Source of the DNA: Cyclobacteriaceae bacterium
GTDB taxonomy: Bacteria; Bacteroidota; Bacteroidia; Cytophagales; Cyclobacteriaceae
Length of the DNA stretch: 64,000 nt
Reading direction: 5' to 3'
Assembly: GCA_016787645.1 (NCBI GenBank)
Contig: JAEUUF010000002.1
Coordinates: 248,001 to 312,000 of the forward strand
This document shows, piece after piece, positions 54,422 to 64,000 of the stretch. Under the pieces are notes generated by a model that had not been told where the DNA came from, searched no databases, and saw only the letters and a program-made list of their open reading frames with translations. Made by a program: the position numbers and the translations under genes. Within the stretch, counting starts at the first letter, position 1; every line of letters begins with the position of its first letter.

Positions 54422-54696
54422 ATCCGGGGCATTTCTATTTGCGAGTGACATAAATAAAGTAAGATAATGCATTTTCGAAGATATCGCATGGTACCAAAGG
54501 ACTGGGGTTATTTTATTGTTGAACGGGGCTGAACGGGGTTTTTAATTCTTGATCAGGGTGGCTCGCAAGGTCTATTACCACCTTTTCCTCTCGTCTTGCA
54601 GACATTAAGTTTGAAATGTGTATTAATGGGGGCATATTTAGGTTGGGCAAAATGCCTTGTGTTTCCTCTTAGTTTCAACCACTTAAACTTAGTCCT

Positions 54697-55380
54697 ATGG
54701 ATAGCAATGAAAACAAATCAAGCAGCGATCGTCGATTGTTCTTGGGCTCGCTGGCAACCGGCGCTGCGGCTTTGGGTATGGCCACACTCGGCATTTCGAT
54801 TCCTGCGGAGGCGGCCGATCAGCAGGAAGTAGAAGCCTGGTTCGACAAGATTAAAGGCAAACACAAAATGGTGTTTGATGTAACAAAGCCGCATCAGATT
54901 TTTCCATTTGCATGGCCACGCGTGTTCCTCAATTCAAATATTGCTACGGGAACCCCGGAGAAGGATTGTTCGGTTGTAGTCGTGCTTCGGCACGAGGCAA
55001 TCGGGTATGCTTTTCAGGATAGCCTGTGGGAGAAATACAAGTTCGGCGAAGTGTTCAAGGCCGAAGACCCGGCCACGAAGACTGCGGCCTTGAGAAACCC
55101 ATTTTCAAATCCGAAGGACGGTGAGTATAAAGTTCCTGGCGTAGGAGCCATCGCCATTGGCATAGGGCAACTTCAGGCCAGCGGCGTCATGTTCTGCGTT
55201 TGCAATACAGCGATGACCAAATTATCCGCCGTGCTTGGTGCAAATGCAAGTGTTGATCCCGCGGAGGTGAAGAAGGAACTCATGGCCGGGGTTCTTCCTG
55301 GAATTCAGGTGGTTCCTTCCGGAGTTTGGGCGCTGGGGCGTGCGCAGGAGCGCGGATGTGCTTACTGCTTTGCCAGCTAA
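54697..55380 (+). CDS. Tat-exported DsrE-like protein
   Basis: 227 residues. The N terminus DRRLFLGSLATGAAALGMATLGISIPAEA is a twin-arginine signal. The body resembles DsrE/DsrF-type folds (VVVVLRHEAIGYAFQDSLWEKYKFGE, ASGVMFCVCNTAMTK, GIQVVPSGVWALGRAQERG), ending with C-A-Y-C two residues short of the end. Paired Cys (FCVC and CAYC) may bind sulfur or metal, but this is inference. The gene stands alone between two kinase genes; its 275-base upstream gap has a tandem 10-mer GAACGGGG(C/T)T at 54521-54540 and no further clear signal. Confidence 0.72.
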   Translation: MDSNENKSSSDRRLFLGSLATGAAALGMATLGISIPAEAADQQEVEAWFDKIKGKHKMVFDVTKPHQIFPFAWPRVFLNSNIATGTPEKDCSVVVVLRHEAIGYAFQDSLWEKYKFGEVFKAEDPATKTAALRNPFSNPKDGEYKVPGVGAIAIGIGQLQASGVMFCVCNTAMTKLSAVLGANASVDPAEVKKELMAGVLPGIQVVPSGVWALGRAQERGCAYCFAS

Positions 55381-55397
55381 CATTTGAACCTGTAGAT

Positions 55398-58300
55398 CTA
55401 GGTGGGCAGTTGAATGATGAATTGACTGCCTTCACCCTCCTGGGTTTCCACACGCAATTCACCATTGTGTGATTTGGTGACAACGTCGTAGCTAATGGAT
55501 AGTCCCAATCCCGTTCCCTGCCCCGTCGGCTTGGTGGTGAAGAACGGCTGGAAGATTTTCTCCTTGATATTGGCGGGGATTCCGCTACCGTTGTCTTTCA
55601 CACAGATTTCAATCTTGTTTCCAAGACTTTTTGTCGACACAATTACGGTTGGCTCATAGTCTGCGCCTTGCTTTTGGCTTTTAGCCTTCTGCTTTTCGCC
55701 TACAGCGTAAAACGCATTGTTGATAAGGTTCAGCACCACCCGCCCAATATCCTGAGGCACCACATTGATCTTGGGGAGAGCAGGGTCAAGCTGGGTTTCG
55801 AATTTCGCGTTGAAAGACTTGTCCTTGGCGCGAAGTCCGTGGTAAGAGAGGCGCAGGTACTCGTCGCAGAGCGCGTTGATGTCGGTAAGCTCTTTTTGCC
55901 CGGTGCTTTTACGTGAATGTTGCAACATGCTCTTTACGATGCCATCGGCGCGCTTTCCGTGGAAGTTGATCTTTTCCAGGTTCTGGATGATGTCCTTGGC
56001 GATCTGAAGTGCGTCTTCGCTGTTTCCTTTCTTCAATTCCTCCTCCATCTCTTCCAGTAACTCCTTGCTGACTTCCGAGAAGTTGTTCACGAAGTTCAGC
56101 GGGTTCTGGATTTCGTGCGCGATGCCCGCGGTGAGTTCACCCAACGAGGCCATCTTCTCCGACTGCACCAACTGAGTTTGCGTGGTGCGCAATTCACTTA
56201 GTGTATTTTCAACTGTCGCTTTGGCAGCTTCCAGCCTGGTGAAATCCTCGTAGCGGGCATAGGCGGTGGAGAAGGCGTCGGCAAGTGCATGAACCAATTT
56301 GAGCTGGTCCGGTGAGAGTGCATCGGCACTGCCGACATACAACATCCCTTGCGCGAAGGGAATAAATTGCAACGTGAGTGACTCCGGGGGCTGGTCTCCT
56401 CCCTGGTAGGATTTCATGGTCTGAATCTGTCCCTGTTCCATCATCGATCGGGCGAACGCCACAAATTGTTCACGGTTCCAGTGGTTGATATACTCCTTCT
56501 GCTGCTGCCAATGATGTAGCGCCTGTTGAACGACTTCGATCGTCGTGTTGAAATCGAGGTGTAGGGCGGCAAGCGGGTGACCCTCCGGGGTGGACAAGTA
56601 GTAATCAAGCCGCCGTTTCTCTTCATTAATAATAAGTACACCGCAACGGAAGAAAGGCACACCAAGGGTTTTTAATTCCCGCCACATCAAGGGCGTTATC
56701 CGCTGGAGATCGTCCGCGTGACGCATGGAAGCAATCTCGGCGCGAACCCGGTCGAGGGATGCCTCGCGAACGGCCAACTGGGCACGCTCTTCTGCATCCA
56801 CCAAATCTTTATGGCGTTTGTAGGTAAGGCTGATGACGGAGGTGAACTTTCGGAAAATCTTGAGTTCGCTTTCGGCCAGTGGATTTTCCGTCCAGGCTAC
56901 TACATTGCCTTCAGGGAACATAAAATAGTAGCCGTACTGGGTGGCATCATGAGGGTAATCCGGATAGGAAATTTGTGGTCTCACAACCTGGTAGTAATTG
57001 TTGATTTCCGTTCCTTTCAACACGGCATGGAATTCCTTCTGCTGAAGCCAATGCGTAAAGGCATCATCCAGCAGCCAGTGTCCTTCCATTCTGAGATTGC
57101 CTTCGACAATGCTGGTGACGCCTTGTTCAGTTGTGCTGAGTGTCGTCAGCTTGGCCATCTTTGAATCACGATCGGTCAGGGCGACGCCTACGCGGCGGGG
57201 TTGCAAGCCAAGAGAAAGCAGTTCTTTATAGAAAACCTGGATGGAATCGGTAAGATCTTTGGACGAGTGCATCGCCATGGCCTTCGCCCGCACACGTTCC
57301 AGGGAGGCTTCAATTCTCGCCTCCCGCGCCTGGGCTTCTGCCTTTAGCAGATCGAGATATCGTGTATACGTTTGACCGAAAACACTGGCGAACCGCCTGA
57401 GGATTTTTGCCGACTCTACAAGGATCGACGTAGAGGTGAATGCAAATATGGCCCCTTCGCTGAAGAAGAAGTCACTATGAAATTCCTGGGCTGGGATTTT
57501 GCCCAAGTCAAATTGTGTGGGGTAGCCAGGATAGTTGTTGATGGCCTGGTAGTACGCGTTGATATTATCCCCGGACAATTCATACTGGAAGGCGTCCTGT
57601 TTCGAATGCCAGGCCTCCTGTACCTTTTGTAACAGGGGGTGAATGGTCACATCCAGATGTCCAATGATCAAATCCGCCTGTCCGTCGGCACCAGATTTTG
57701 CTGTCCACACTTCGGTGTCAGTGCCCTCACCAAAAATCAGGATGCCACAGCGATTGGTCTCAACGCCGAGTTTTACCAGTTCATCAAATAGTGTGGCTAC
57801 CGTTGCACCCACATCTTCGCTGTTGTGCATGGCCATTGTTTTGGCACGGACACGCTCGAGAGAAGCTTCAACCTGGGCTTCACGGGCCTGGGCTTCGGCT
57901 GTTTGTATGTCGAGAAAGCGGGTGTATGCCTGTTCGAAGACATTGGCGAAACGCATTAGTAGAGTATTCGCCTCTTCTGAAAACTTCTGTGCATTGTAAT
58001 TGACGATAACCAGCAAGGAATTCTTCCTCCCGGCGATGGAACAGGTCATACCTTTGCCACCCAGAATATATTGTTTACGTTCGGCTGTAATAACTGGTCC
58101 GATAGTGGATCGGTCAAATAGGTTTTGCCACCATTGCAGCGACTCATCCCTGGAAAGTGTAATAGTCGAAAATTCACGTCTTTCCTTCATGGCATCCTTC
58201 AATCCCGTCATGAGCGGATTCTCTGTGTAAGGGACATCTACCCGCAGTGGATAGGTTTTTTCAGGTATGCCTGACCAAAAGGAAAGATCGTCTCCACGCT

Positions 58301-60794
58301 GCGAAGGAAGGAACAAGACGTTATCCAGTTGAACACCGAGGTGAAGCAGTTGATCAGCGATAATCTTCATCACTTCGGGCAGCCCCTCACTCTGGTGCAT
58401 GGCCATCATGCTGCTGCGCACCCTCTCCAGGGAAGCCTCAACCTGTGCTTCACGGGCCTGGGCTTCGGCTTTTTTCAAATCGAGGAAGCGGGTATAGGTT
58501 TGACCAAACACTTTGGCAAACCGGATCAGTAACTGCATCGTCTCTTCCGGCAAGAGATCATGGTGGCTGATAAGCAGCAAACCGTGTGTGAAGAACGCGG
58601 CATGATGAACCCGTTTGCCTTTCATTTGAGAATCATCTATCGGCATCTTCACGTCCTCCCGCACAAATTTTATCCACTCCTTCAGTGCTGTTCCTTCCAA
58701 CTCCACAATAATCGAGTCGCTGCCCTTTTTCCACGAGTCAAAAAACTTGGCAATGGTGGGTTGTTGAATGGAAGATTCAAACAGATGCGTTGTTTGAGTG
58801 CCCTTCTGGTGGGTCACCCACCATTCAACGACCCCCTTCTCCTCCCTCATAATTCCGATTCCAATGCGATCGGGAGTTTTTCCAAACTGGCCAAACTGTT
58901 TAAAGAGTATCTGTGCTGTCTCCAGCAGTTGCTCGCTTTTGTGCATGGCCATGGTGCTGGCACGTACACGTTCCAGCGCGGCCTCAATCTGCGATTCACG
59001 CAGCTGGGCTTCGGCTTTTTGGAGATCCAAGAATCGCGTGTAGGTCTGTTCGAATACACTTCCGAACCGACTCAGGATCCGATTTTCCTCCTCAGAAAAT
59101 TGCTCACCGTGATGGTTGATGATGAAGACCGTGGTATATTTTGATACACAGCACGACCGGGTGTAGCCGCCTGGCCGTGATAACAATTCCTTCTTTCGGT
59201 CCGGACCAGCATTGCTGAATGGGGGATGCTCAAATAGATGTTTGAAGAATTCAATCTTCTCTTCTCTGGAGAATGTTTCGGTAAAAAAGGCCGGACCCTT
59301 TTTCATTCCCGCCAGGATCCCGGTATAAATCGGCCGGTTAAAGAACGGAAACCTCACGCGCTCTGCGTAATCCGTTAACCCGCCCGCTCCCCAGATGGTT
59401 AATTCTTTATCGTTTTCTTCATTGATGGCAATGAAGGCTCCGCCGGTTGCGGCGATATTAAGCAATTTGAATTGCTGATGAACCGTGTTGATGACCTCCT
59501 GCAATTCTGATGTGTGATGCATGGCCATCGATCGACTTCTCACTCTTTCCAACGCTGCTTCTATCGTTGCTTCTCTGGCCTGGGCTTCCGCATTTCTCAA
59601 GTCCAGGAATCGCCGATAGGCCAGGTCAAATACTCCCGCCGCCCGGAGTTGAAGATATGCCGATTCTTCGGAAGGATGACTCACCGCCACCATCAGCAAG
59701 GCGCCACCCGAAAAAGTCGAGAAATGATAGTAGCGCGGCTCGTGCCTGCTTTTCCACAAAGCCTTTTTGAGGTCAGGCGCAATCTTGAAAAGCACTTTGT
59801 TATACCACTCGTCTCGTTTCTCCCCGGTTACCTCGATGGTGTATTCTTTCCGGCCCTGATGGAAGAAACTCATCCACTCGCGCACGACTTCACAGGAATC
59901 TTTTGGGATGGCCATGAAACCCTTGGTAATGCCCCCGGTCGCGCGGGTCCCAAGGCGAAACGCTCGCCAGGAGTGGATGAAGTCAGGATCCTCTTCATAG
60001 AGATGAACGGCCGCCGTCTCCAGTTCCGGTTGCCCCAGTGAAGCCATTTGTTCCCGAAGCACATCGGCCACTTCCTGCAATTCGGTGGATGAGCGCATGG
60101 CCATGGCGCGTGAGCGCACCTTTTCCAATGCTGCTTCAATCCTGGCTTCCTGCGCTTGCGCTTCAGCCTTTTTGAGATCCAGGAACCGCGTGTAGATAAG
60201 GCCAAACACAGACGCGAACCGGAGCATGATTGCGCACTCTTCCTCCGTCAGCGGTTTCTCCACAATCACACTGATCGAGCCTTGCGAAAAGAAGAAGGAG
60301 TAAAAATGTTCCTCGTCATGATACGTCGACTGCCGGGGCAGGGAGAGGTACATGGACATATTCTCGTAGTATTCTTTGACTTGTTTTCCACGCAGGGTGG
60401 TCAGCGAATACGGTTCTTTGGATTGCTTTGCCTTTAACTGGTTTTCAAATACGGGATGGACATGGAGATTGACGTACTCCAGGACCTGGACGACATCTTT
60501 CTGGTCGGAAGTGGTCGTGAGCCACAGTTCGATGGCATCATTGGGCTCGTCAAAAATGCCCAGGCTGGTACGAAGGGTGTTGATCCCGATTTTCTTCAGT
60601 TGCCGAAAGAGCAGTGCCGATGTGCCTGAAAGTCCATCGGAGTTTTTCCATCCCAGCGTGTGAACCCTTATCTTCTCGAGCGCCGCTTCAACGGTCAGCT
60701 GCCGGCGCAGGCGCTGGATTTCCGCAGCGGGTGCCGGAGCACCCTGGTTTTTGCTCACGGTCTTCTTCGTCTTACTTTTTGGCGCACGCTGCAT
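55398..60794 (-). CDS. Giant soluble histidine kinase with eight tandem GAF-like modules
   Basis: 1798 residues with no signal peptide or membrane helix. Residues ~33-1580 are eight repeats of about 190 residues. Each starts with a helix ([20 protein letters not shown], near residues 33, 219, 411, 603, then about every 190) and ends in the helix [21 protein letters not shown]; between them lies a GAF-like alpha/beta domain with W, F and GG motifs. The C terminus is the same kinase core as the neighbouring kinases ([42 protein letters not shown]). The modules probably bind ligands or sense conformational change in the cytoplasm; what they bind is unknown. No receiver is attached, but two occur 3 to 8 kb away. 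Confidence 0.9.
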   Translation of the reverse strand: MQRAPKSKTKKTVSKNQGAPAPAAEIQRLRRQLTVEAALEKIRVHTLGWKNSDGLSGTSALLFRQLKKIGINTLRTSLGIFDEPNDAIELWLTTTSDQKDVVQVLEYVNLHVHPVFENQLKAKQSKEPYSLTTLRGKQVKEYYENMSMYLSLPRQSTYHDEEHFYSFFFSQGSISVIVEKPLTEEECAIMLRFASVFGLIYTRFLDLKKAEAQAQEARIEAALEKVRSRAMAMRSSTELQEVADVLREQMASLGQPELETAAVHLYEEDPDFIHSWRAFRLGTRATGGITKGFMAIPKDSCEVVREWMSFFHQGRKEYTIEVTGEKRDEWYNKVLFKIAPDLKKALWKSRHEPRYYHFSTFSGGALLMVAVSHPSEESAYLQLRAAGVFDLAYRRFLDLRNAEAQAREATIEAALERVRSRSMAMHHTSELQEVINTVHQQFKLLNIAATGGAFIAINEENDKELTIWGAGGLTDYAERVRFPFFNRPIYTGILAGMKKGPAFFTETFSREEKIEFFKHLFEHPPFSNAGPDRKKELLSRPGGYTRSCCVSKYTTVFIINHHGEQFSEEENRILSRFGSVFEQTYTRFLDLQKAEAQLRESQIEAALERVRASTMAMHKSEQLLETAQILFKQFGQFGKTPDRIGIGIMREEKGVVEWWVTHQKGTQTTHLFESSIQQPTIAKFFDSWKKGSDSIIVELEGTALKEWIKFVREDVKMPIDDSQMKGKRVHHAAFFTHGLLLISHHDLLPEETMQLLIRFAKVFGQTYTRFLDLKKAEAQAREAQVEASLERVRSSMMAMHQSEGLPEVMKIIADQLLHLGVQLDNVLFLPSQRGDDLSFWSGIPEKTYPLRVDVPYTENPLMTGLKDAMKERREFSTITLSRDESLQWWQNLFDRSTIGPVITAERKQYILGGKGMTCSIAGRKNSLLVIVNYNAQKFSEEANTLLMRFANVFEQAYTRFLDIQTAEAQAREAQVEASLERVRAKTMAMHNSEDVGATVATLFDELVKLGVETNRCGILIFGEGTDTEVWTAKSGADGQADLIIGHLDVTIHPLLQKVQEAWHSKQDAFQYELSGDNINAYYQAINNYPGYPTQFDLGKIPAQEFHSDFFFSEGAIFAFTSTSILVESAKILRRFASVFGQTYTRYLDLLKAEAQAREARIEASLERVRAKAMAMHSSKDLTDSIQVFYKELLSLGLQPRRVGVALTDRDSKMAKLTTLSTTEQGVTSIVEGNLRMEGHWLLDDAFTHWLQQKEFHAVLKGTEINNYYQVVRPQISYPDYPHDATQYGYYFMFPEGNVVAWTENPLAESELKIFRKFTSVISLTYKRHKDLVDAEERAQLAVREASLDRVRAEIASMRHADDLQRITPLMWRELKTLGVPFFRCGVLIINEEKRRLDYYLSTPEGHPLAALHLDFNTTIEVVQQALHHWQQQKEYINHWNREQFVAFARSMMEQGQIQTMKSYQGGDQPPESLTLQFIPFAQGMLYVGSADALSPDQLKLVHALADAFSTAYARYEDFTRLEAAKATVENTLSELRTTQTQLVQSEKMASLGELTAGIAHEIQNPLNFVNNFSEVSKELLEEMEEELKKGNSEDALQIAKDIIQNLEKINFHGKRADGIVKSMLQHSRKSTGQKELTDINALCDEYLRLSYHGLRAKDKSFNAKFETQLDPALPKINVVPQDIGRVVLNLINNAFYAVGEKQKAKSQKQGADYEPTVIVSTKSLGNKIEICVKDNGSGIPANIKEKIFQPFFTTKPTGQGTGLGLSISYDVVTKSHNGELRVETQEGEGSQFIIQLPT

Positions 60795-60854
60795 GCTTGC
60801 ACGGATGTATTCAATTTACCAGGTTGGGACCTGCCAGAGGAGCTGGCCAGAAAG

Positions 60855-61127
60855 TTATTCGGCGGTCAGCGGCTCGATGATGTTGGTAACTTCCGTGATG
60901 CTGTTGGCCGGGAATCCGCCGAGCCGTGCATGTTCACGAATGAGTTCCTCGCTGGGGGCCAGGTAGATGCAGTAGATTTTATCGCCGGCTACATAACTGT
61001 GAATCCATTGGATATCCGTACCCAGTTTGCACAACACTTCGCGTGATTTCTGGGATATGGACCTTAATTGCTGGCCGGAAAGACCTCCGGCACCGGGAAT
61101 CTGGCGTTCAATGATGTACTTCGGCAT
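60855..61127 (-). CDS. DUF4242 family protein
   Basis: 90 residues of the DUF4242/SCO4226-like family (ferredoxin-like alpha+beta, some members bind nickel): MPKYIIERQIPGAGGLSGQQLRSISQKS, a conserved W-I-H-S-Y-V-A-G-D-K-I-Y-C-I-Y-L-A strand pair, and EEHARLGGFPANxI at the end. The start at 61127 gives the normal family N terminus; an ATG at 61157 would add ten residues. Function uncertain. It is 60 bases upstream of the giant kinase in the same direction. Confidence 0.85.
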   Translation of the reverse strand: MPKYIIERQIPGAGGLSGQQLRSISQKSREVLCKLGTDIQWIHSYVAGDKIYCIYLAPSEELIREHARLGGFPANSITEVTNIIEPLTAE

Positions 61128-61197
61128 ATAAAAGGGTTTCTTCCGGACAATATACAATAAAGATCAGCCCTCGAAGTGCCTTTTTTGGAGGGCGCTA

Positions 61198-63459
61198 TTA
61201 TTTCCAGGGGAACTCCCAGATGGGCTTTTCGCCGCGCAGGTGTTCCACAAAATAATTCCAGCGCCTTTTGGTGAAGTAGTATTGCTGGGGCCCGGTGTAT
61301 CCATGTTTCTGACTGGGGAAGATCAGCATGTCGAATTGCTTGTCCGCACGCACCAGCATCTCGGCCAACTTGAATGTCGCGGAGGGATTCACGTTCTCAT
61401 CGATCCCGCCGTGCGTAATGAGTAGTTTTCCTTTGAGATTACCCGCCATAGTGATGTTTGATTGCTGATGATAGGTAGAGTCGACCGGCCAGCCCATATA
61501 CATCTCCGGCCACCAGGCTTTCTCCATGCGGAAGTCGTGATCAGCGCTGCTGGCCACGGCCACTTTATAGAAGTCTGGGTATTGCATCATGGCGTGCCCT
61601 GCATCGTAGCCACCCGCCGAATGACCGAAGATCCCCACTCGGGTAGTATCGATCCATGCATATTGTTTGGAGAGTTGCCGGATGGCCCGCACATGGTCTT
61701 CAAGGTTGTAGCCCATCCGCTTGTAAGAATGGTTATGAAACTCCTTCGAACGCATGCCTGTGCCGAGCCCATCGACCATCATGACGATGAAGCCCAGCTC
61801 AGCGAGTGATTGGTTGTTGACGTTGATCCCCCGGGCGAACGTCCTGGGCACGATCTGGCCGTGCGGACCGGTATAACTATTGTCGACAATGGGATATTTC
61901 TTCGCGGGATCAAAGTTGGTTGGTTTCCACAACAGCCCGTAAATCGTTGACTTGCCATCCTTGCCCAGGGCGGTGAATGCTTGCGGCGGTGTCCATTTCA
62001 TGGTGCTGAGCCCGGATACATCCGCTTTGGCAAGTTCCATGATTACTTTTCCGCTCTTGGCTTCGCGAAGTACCGACACTGAGGCTTGTTGGGGTGTGGA
62101 GTAAACATCGGTGAAATAAAGATGATCTGGTGAGCCGGAGATTTCGTGGTTGGCGAGTTCAGGAGTCAGCAAGGTCAGCTTCTTTCCATCGAGTCCGACG
62201 CGGTACACGTATTGTTCATAGGGATTTCGGCCAGGCTCTTTCCCCGAACCAAGAAAATAAACCACACCCGCTTTCGAATCCACCTCGATGACAGAATTCA
62301 CAAAGAAGGACCCATTTGTAATCGGCGTGACCACGGCAGTCTTCAGGTCGACGGCATAAAGTTGTTTCCAGCCTGTCTTTTCGGAGGTCACCACCAGTTT
62401 ATCCCTGGCGGTGGAGAGGCTCCAGGAAAACCCATCAATGTTGGTTTCGCTTGTCTCGGTAAAGGGAGCCTGGGTAGTGGATTTGGTCACGTCGACTTTT
62501 AGCAGGTTGGCTTTGTGGAATCCCCGGTCCCTGTAGTTGACGATTGCCATCCCGGGTTCATTCAGCCAGACAAAGCCGTAGTCTACTTCATGAGCAATGC
62601 GCGGCATTGGCAGCCTGGTTTCCTTTCCGGAGTTTATGTCAAAAACTACCGGTACCAGGTGGACGACAGTGGTATCACCTGGTGAACCCCGGTAATAGGA
62701 TAGAAGCCGGGCGCGGTAAAGGGTGTCCACGCTCCAGTCAAGGAGGTACATCTTTTGGCCAAACCGAAGATCACAGATGGAAGTTTGTATGTACCTGGAA
62801 TCCGGTGACCAGTTGGCCACAAATCGCTTTGGTCGCTCACCGTTTTCCCCCTCTATAATATCACTCCAGCCATAGTAACTGGCGTATTCATAGTTCTTTG
62901 CCCCGCGGGTGCTCAGCTGTTTGATGGTGCCGTCCGTCGTCGACTTGATGTAGAGGTTGTAGTTTTGGGAGTACGCGATCCACTTTCCATCCGGGGACTT
63001 CGATTCCATTGGGTTGCGCTCCGGCTCTTTCGACAAATTGACGCTCAAGTCCCCCGTGGCATCATTCCATTTGAATGGTTTTCCCTTTGCTGAGAATTCA
63101 AATTGCGTGGGGTTGATATACCTGATGTTTTCCAGGGGAAGTGACCTGACATCGATGATCTCTTTCAGGGCCTCGCTGAGTTTGCCCGCCAGTTTGGTGT
63201 GATCAAACAATGGCTTGCGCTGAAGAGGTTTCAGCAGGACGTTGTCATAGCGCTTTTCGCCATTGACATAATGCGTAAACCAGAACCCCGTGCTGTCGGC
63301 ATGCCAGTTGGGCACAATGGCAAGGTTGTACGCCTTCTTGTTATTGACGTTCTCCCACAGGAAGCTGACGGCGCGGGAATAGTCATCTTTGGAGATGGGC
63401 TGAGCTTTTGAACCCAACACAGTAACCGTGAGTATAGTCAGCAGGATGAGTTGTTTCAT
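61198..63459 (-). CDS. Exported S9 prolyl oligopeptidase (DPP-IV type)
   Basis: 753 residues with a signal peptide (LILLTILTVTVLGSKAQ). An N-terminal eight-bladed propeller (about 90-450) is followed by an alpha/beta-hydrolase domain with catalytic Ser in GIFGHSAGGY, Asp in HGGIDENVNPS and His in QKHGYTG. This is the dipeptidyl-peptidase IV layout, so it should cut dipeptides after proline or alanine in the periplasm. Start ATG 63459 is chosen for the signal peptide. Only 28 bases separate it from the HIT gene. Confidence 0.93.
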   Translation of the reverse strand: MKQLILLTILTVTVLGSKAQPISKDDYSRAVSFLWENVNNKKAYNLAIVPNWHADSTGFWFTHYVNGEKRYDNVLLKPLQRKPLFDHTKLAGKLSEALKEIIDVRSLPLENIRYINPTQFEFSAKGKPFKWNDATGDLSVNLSKEPERNPMESKSPDGKWIAYSQNYNLYIKSTTDGTIKQLSTRGAKNYEYASYYGWSDIIEGENGERPKRFVANWSPDSRYIQTSICDLRFGQKMYLLDWSVDTLYRARLLSYYRGSPGDTTVVHLVPVVFDINSGKETRLPMPRIAHEVDYGFVWLNEPGMAIVNYRDRGFHKANLLKVDVTKSTTQAPFTETSETNIDGFSWSLSTARDKLVVTSEKTGWKQLYAVDLKTAVVTPITNGSFFVNSVIEVDSKAGVVYFLGSGKEPGRNPYEQYVYRVGLDGKKLTLLTPELANHEISGSPDHLYFTDVYSTPQQASVSVLREAKSGKVIMELAKADVSGLSTMKWTPPQAFTALGKDGKSTIYGLLWKPTNFDPAKKYPIVDNSYTGPHGQIVPRTFARGINVNNQSLAELGFIVMMVDGLGTGMRSKEFHNHSYKRMGYNLEDHVRAIRQLSKQYAWIDTTRVGIFGHSAGGYDAGHAMMQYPDFYKVAVASSADHDFRMEKAWWPEMYMGWPVDSTYHQQSNITMAGNLKGKLLITHGGIDENVNPSATFKLAEMLVRADKQFDMLIFPSQKHGYTGPQQYYFTKRRWNYFVEHLRGEKPIWEFPWK

Positions 63460-63487
63460 AAATGTGAAATCGGGATCAGGAATGTAT

Positions 63488-63943
63488 TCAATTATTGACC
63501 ATTGGACCAACGTATGCTCCGCCGAGTAAATGCATGTGCACATGAAACTCACTCTGCCCCGCGTCACGGTTCGTGTTGACCACCAGGCGATACCCGCTTT
63601 CGGCTACCCCCATTTTTTCGGCAACAACCTTGGCGGCAAGGAAAAGATGCCCCAAGGTCATCACATCCGCCTCGGTAACCTCATTGACGGTGTTTATCCT
63701 CTTTTTGGGAACGATGAGATAATGAACAGGTGCCTGGTTCTTCAACGGTTTGAACGCGATGACGTAATCATTTTCGTACACAATAGTAGCCGGCAATTCG
63801 CGGTCAATGATCTTCTCAAAGGGTGATTTGGAAGCCAGCTTCGATGCTTTCATCTCCACATATTCCTCCACCGACTTTTGCTGCGCCAACACTCCTGTGA
63901 GCACAAGCATCAGAATAAATGTGAATCCAGTTCTCATGGTCAT
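63488..63943 (-). CDS. HIT-family protein with signal peptide
   Basis: 151 residues. The histidine triad HVHMHLLGG near the C terminus and the YVIAFKPLKNQAPVHYLIVPKKR strand pair are typical of HINT/HIT nucleotide hydrolases. Unlike normal cytoplasmic HIT proteins, this one begins with a hydrophobic signal (GFTFILMLVLTGVLAQQ), so it is predicted to be exported. It is co-directional with the DPP-IV gene, 28 bases apart. Start at 63943 or 63937. Confidence 0.88.
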   Translation of the reverse strand: MTMRTGFTFILMLVLTGVLAQQKSVEEYVEMKASKLASKSPFEKIIDRELPATIVYENDYVIAFKPLKNQAPVHYLIVPKKRINTVNEVTEADVMTLGHLFLAAKVVAEKMGVAESGYRLVVNTNRDAGQSEFHVHMHLLGGAYVGPMVNN

Positions 63944-64000
63944 GATATAAACAGTGTCTCATTTCTCCGTGCTACCTCCGAGTCCTCTGTGTTCCCTCAG

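Overview
The window looks like chromosomal DNA of a Bacteroidota bacterium, most likely of the order Cytophagales. The reasons are the gene content (a Bacteroidota-type TamB, DUF2911, DUF2846, Lacal_2735/DUF6435, a VPS10/BNR giant secreted protein, 800-residue FtsX-type permeases, Y_Y_Y-propeller histidine kinases), lipoprotein signals ending in Cys, promoter-like elements resembling the Bacteroidota TTG-N20-TAnnTTTG type, and few clear Shine-Dalgarno sites. The genus is inferred only. No rRNA, tRNA, CRISPR array or phage is visible, and no gap between genes exceeds 300 bases.

Layout. 0-8.7 kb is housekeeping: tamB-DUF2279 on the minus strand, and divergently tsaD-thioesterase-smpB-NlpC/P60-like, then an HNH endonuclease. 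8.8-19.7 kb holds a small secreted protein, a two-component pair (NtrY-like kinase and NtrC-like sigma54 activator), and divergently a membrane-fusion protein, an ABC ATPase and two large MacB/FtsX-type permeases. Three sites resembling ECF-sigma promoters precede the ATPase and each permease. 19.8-24.8 kb is a patchwork: a small basic protein, an AT-rich orphan gene between 17-bp repeats, a secreted 1036-residue beta-propeller protein, and a REP-associated tyrosine transposase followed by a palindromic repeat array. 24.7-28.6 kb (minus) is a light-stress operon: DUF6435, photolyase, SRPBCC, beta-carotene hydroxylase, lycopene cyclase. A DUF2846 gene follows.

28.8-35.8 kb has a TPP enzyme, an NfnB/GltA-like flavoprotein and an NfnA-like subunit with an unusual helical N-terminal extension (minus), then a tyrosine phenol-lyase-like enzyme and a ProXp-type deacylase (plus). 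35.8-39.3 kb carries a membrane TIR-TPR protein, an esterase and the decayed start of a second TIR gene. 39.3-47 kb is mostly envelope or exported proteins, including an alpha-hydroxy-acid dehydrogenase with a CxxCH motif and a frameshifted metallophosphoesterase.

47.2-60.8 kb is a signalling region. Three soluble or membrane histidine kinases with almost the same kinase core carry quite different input parts (beta-propeller, TPR, eight tandem GAF-like modules). A CheY-like receiver and a receiver-adenylate cyclase are translationally coupled to the propeller kinase, which suggests several inputs feeding a cyclic-nucleotide output. 60.8-64 kb ends with DUF4242, a DPP-IV-type peptidase and an exported HIT protein.
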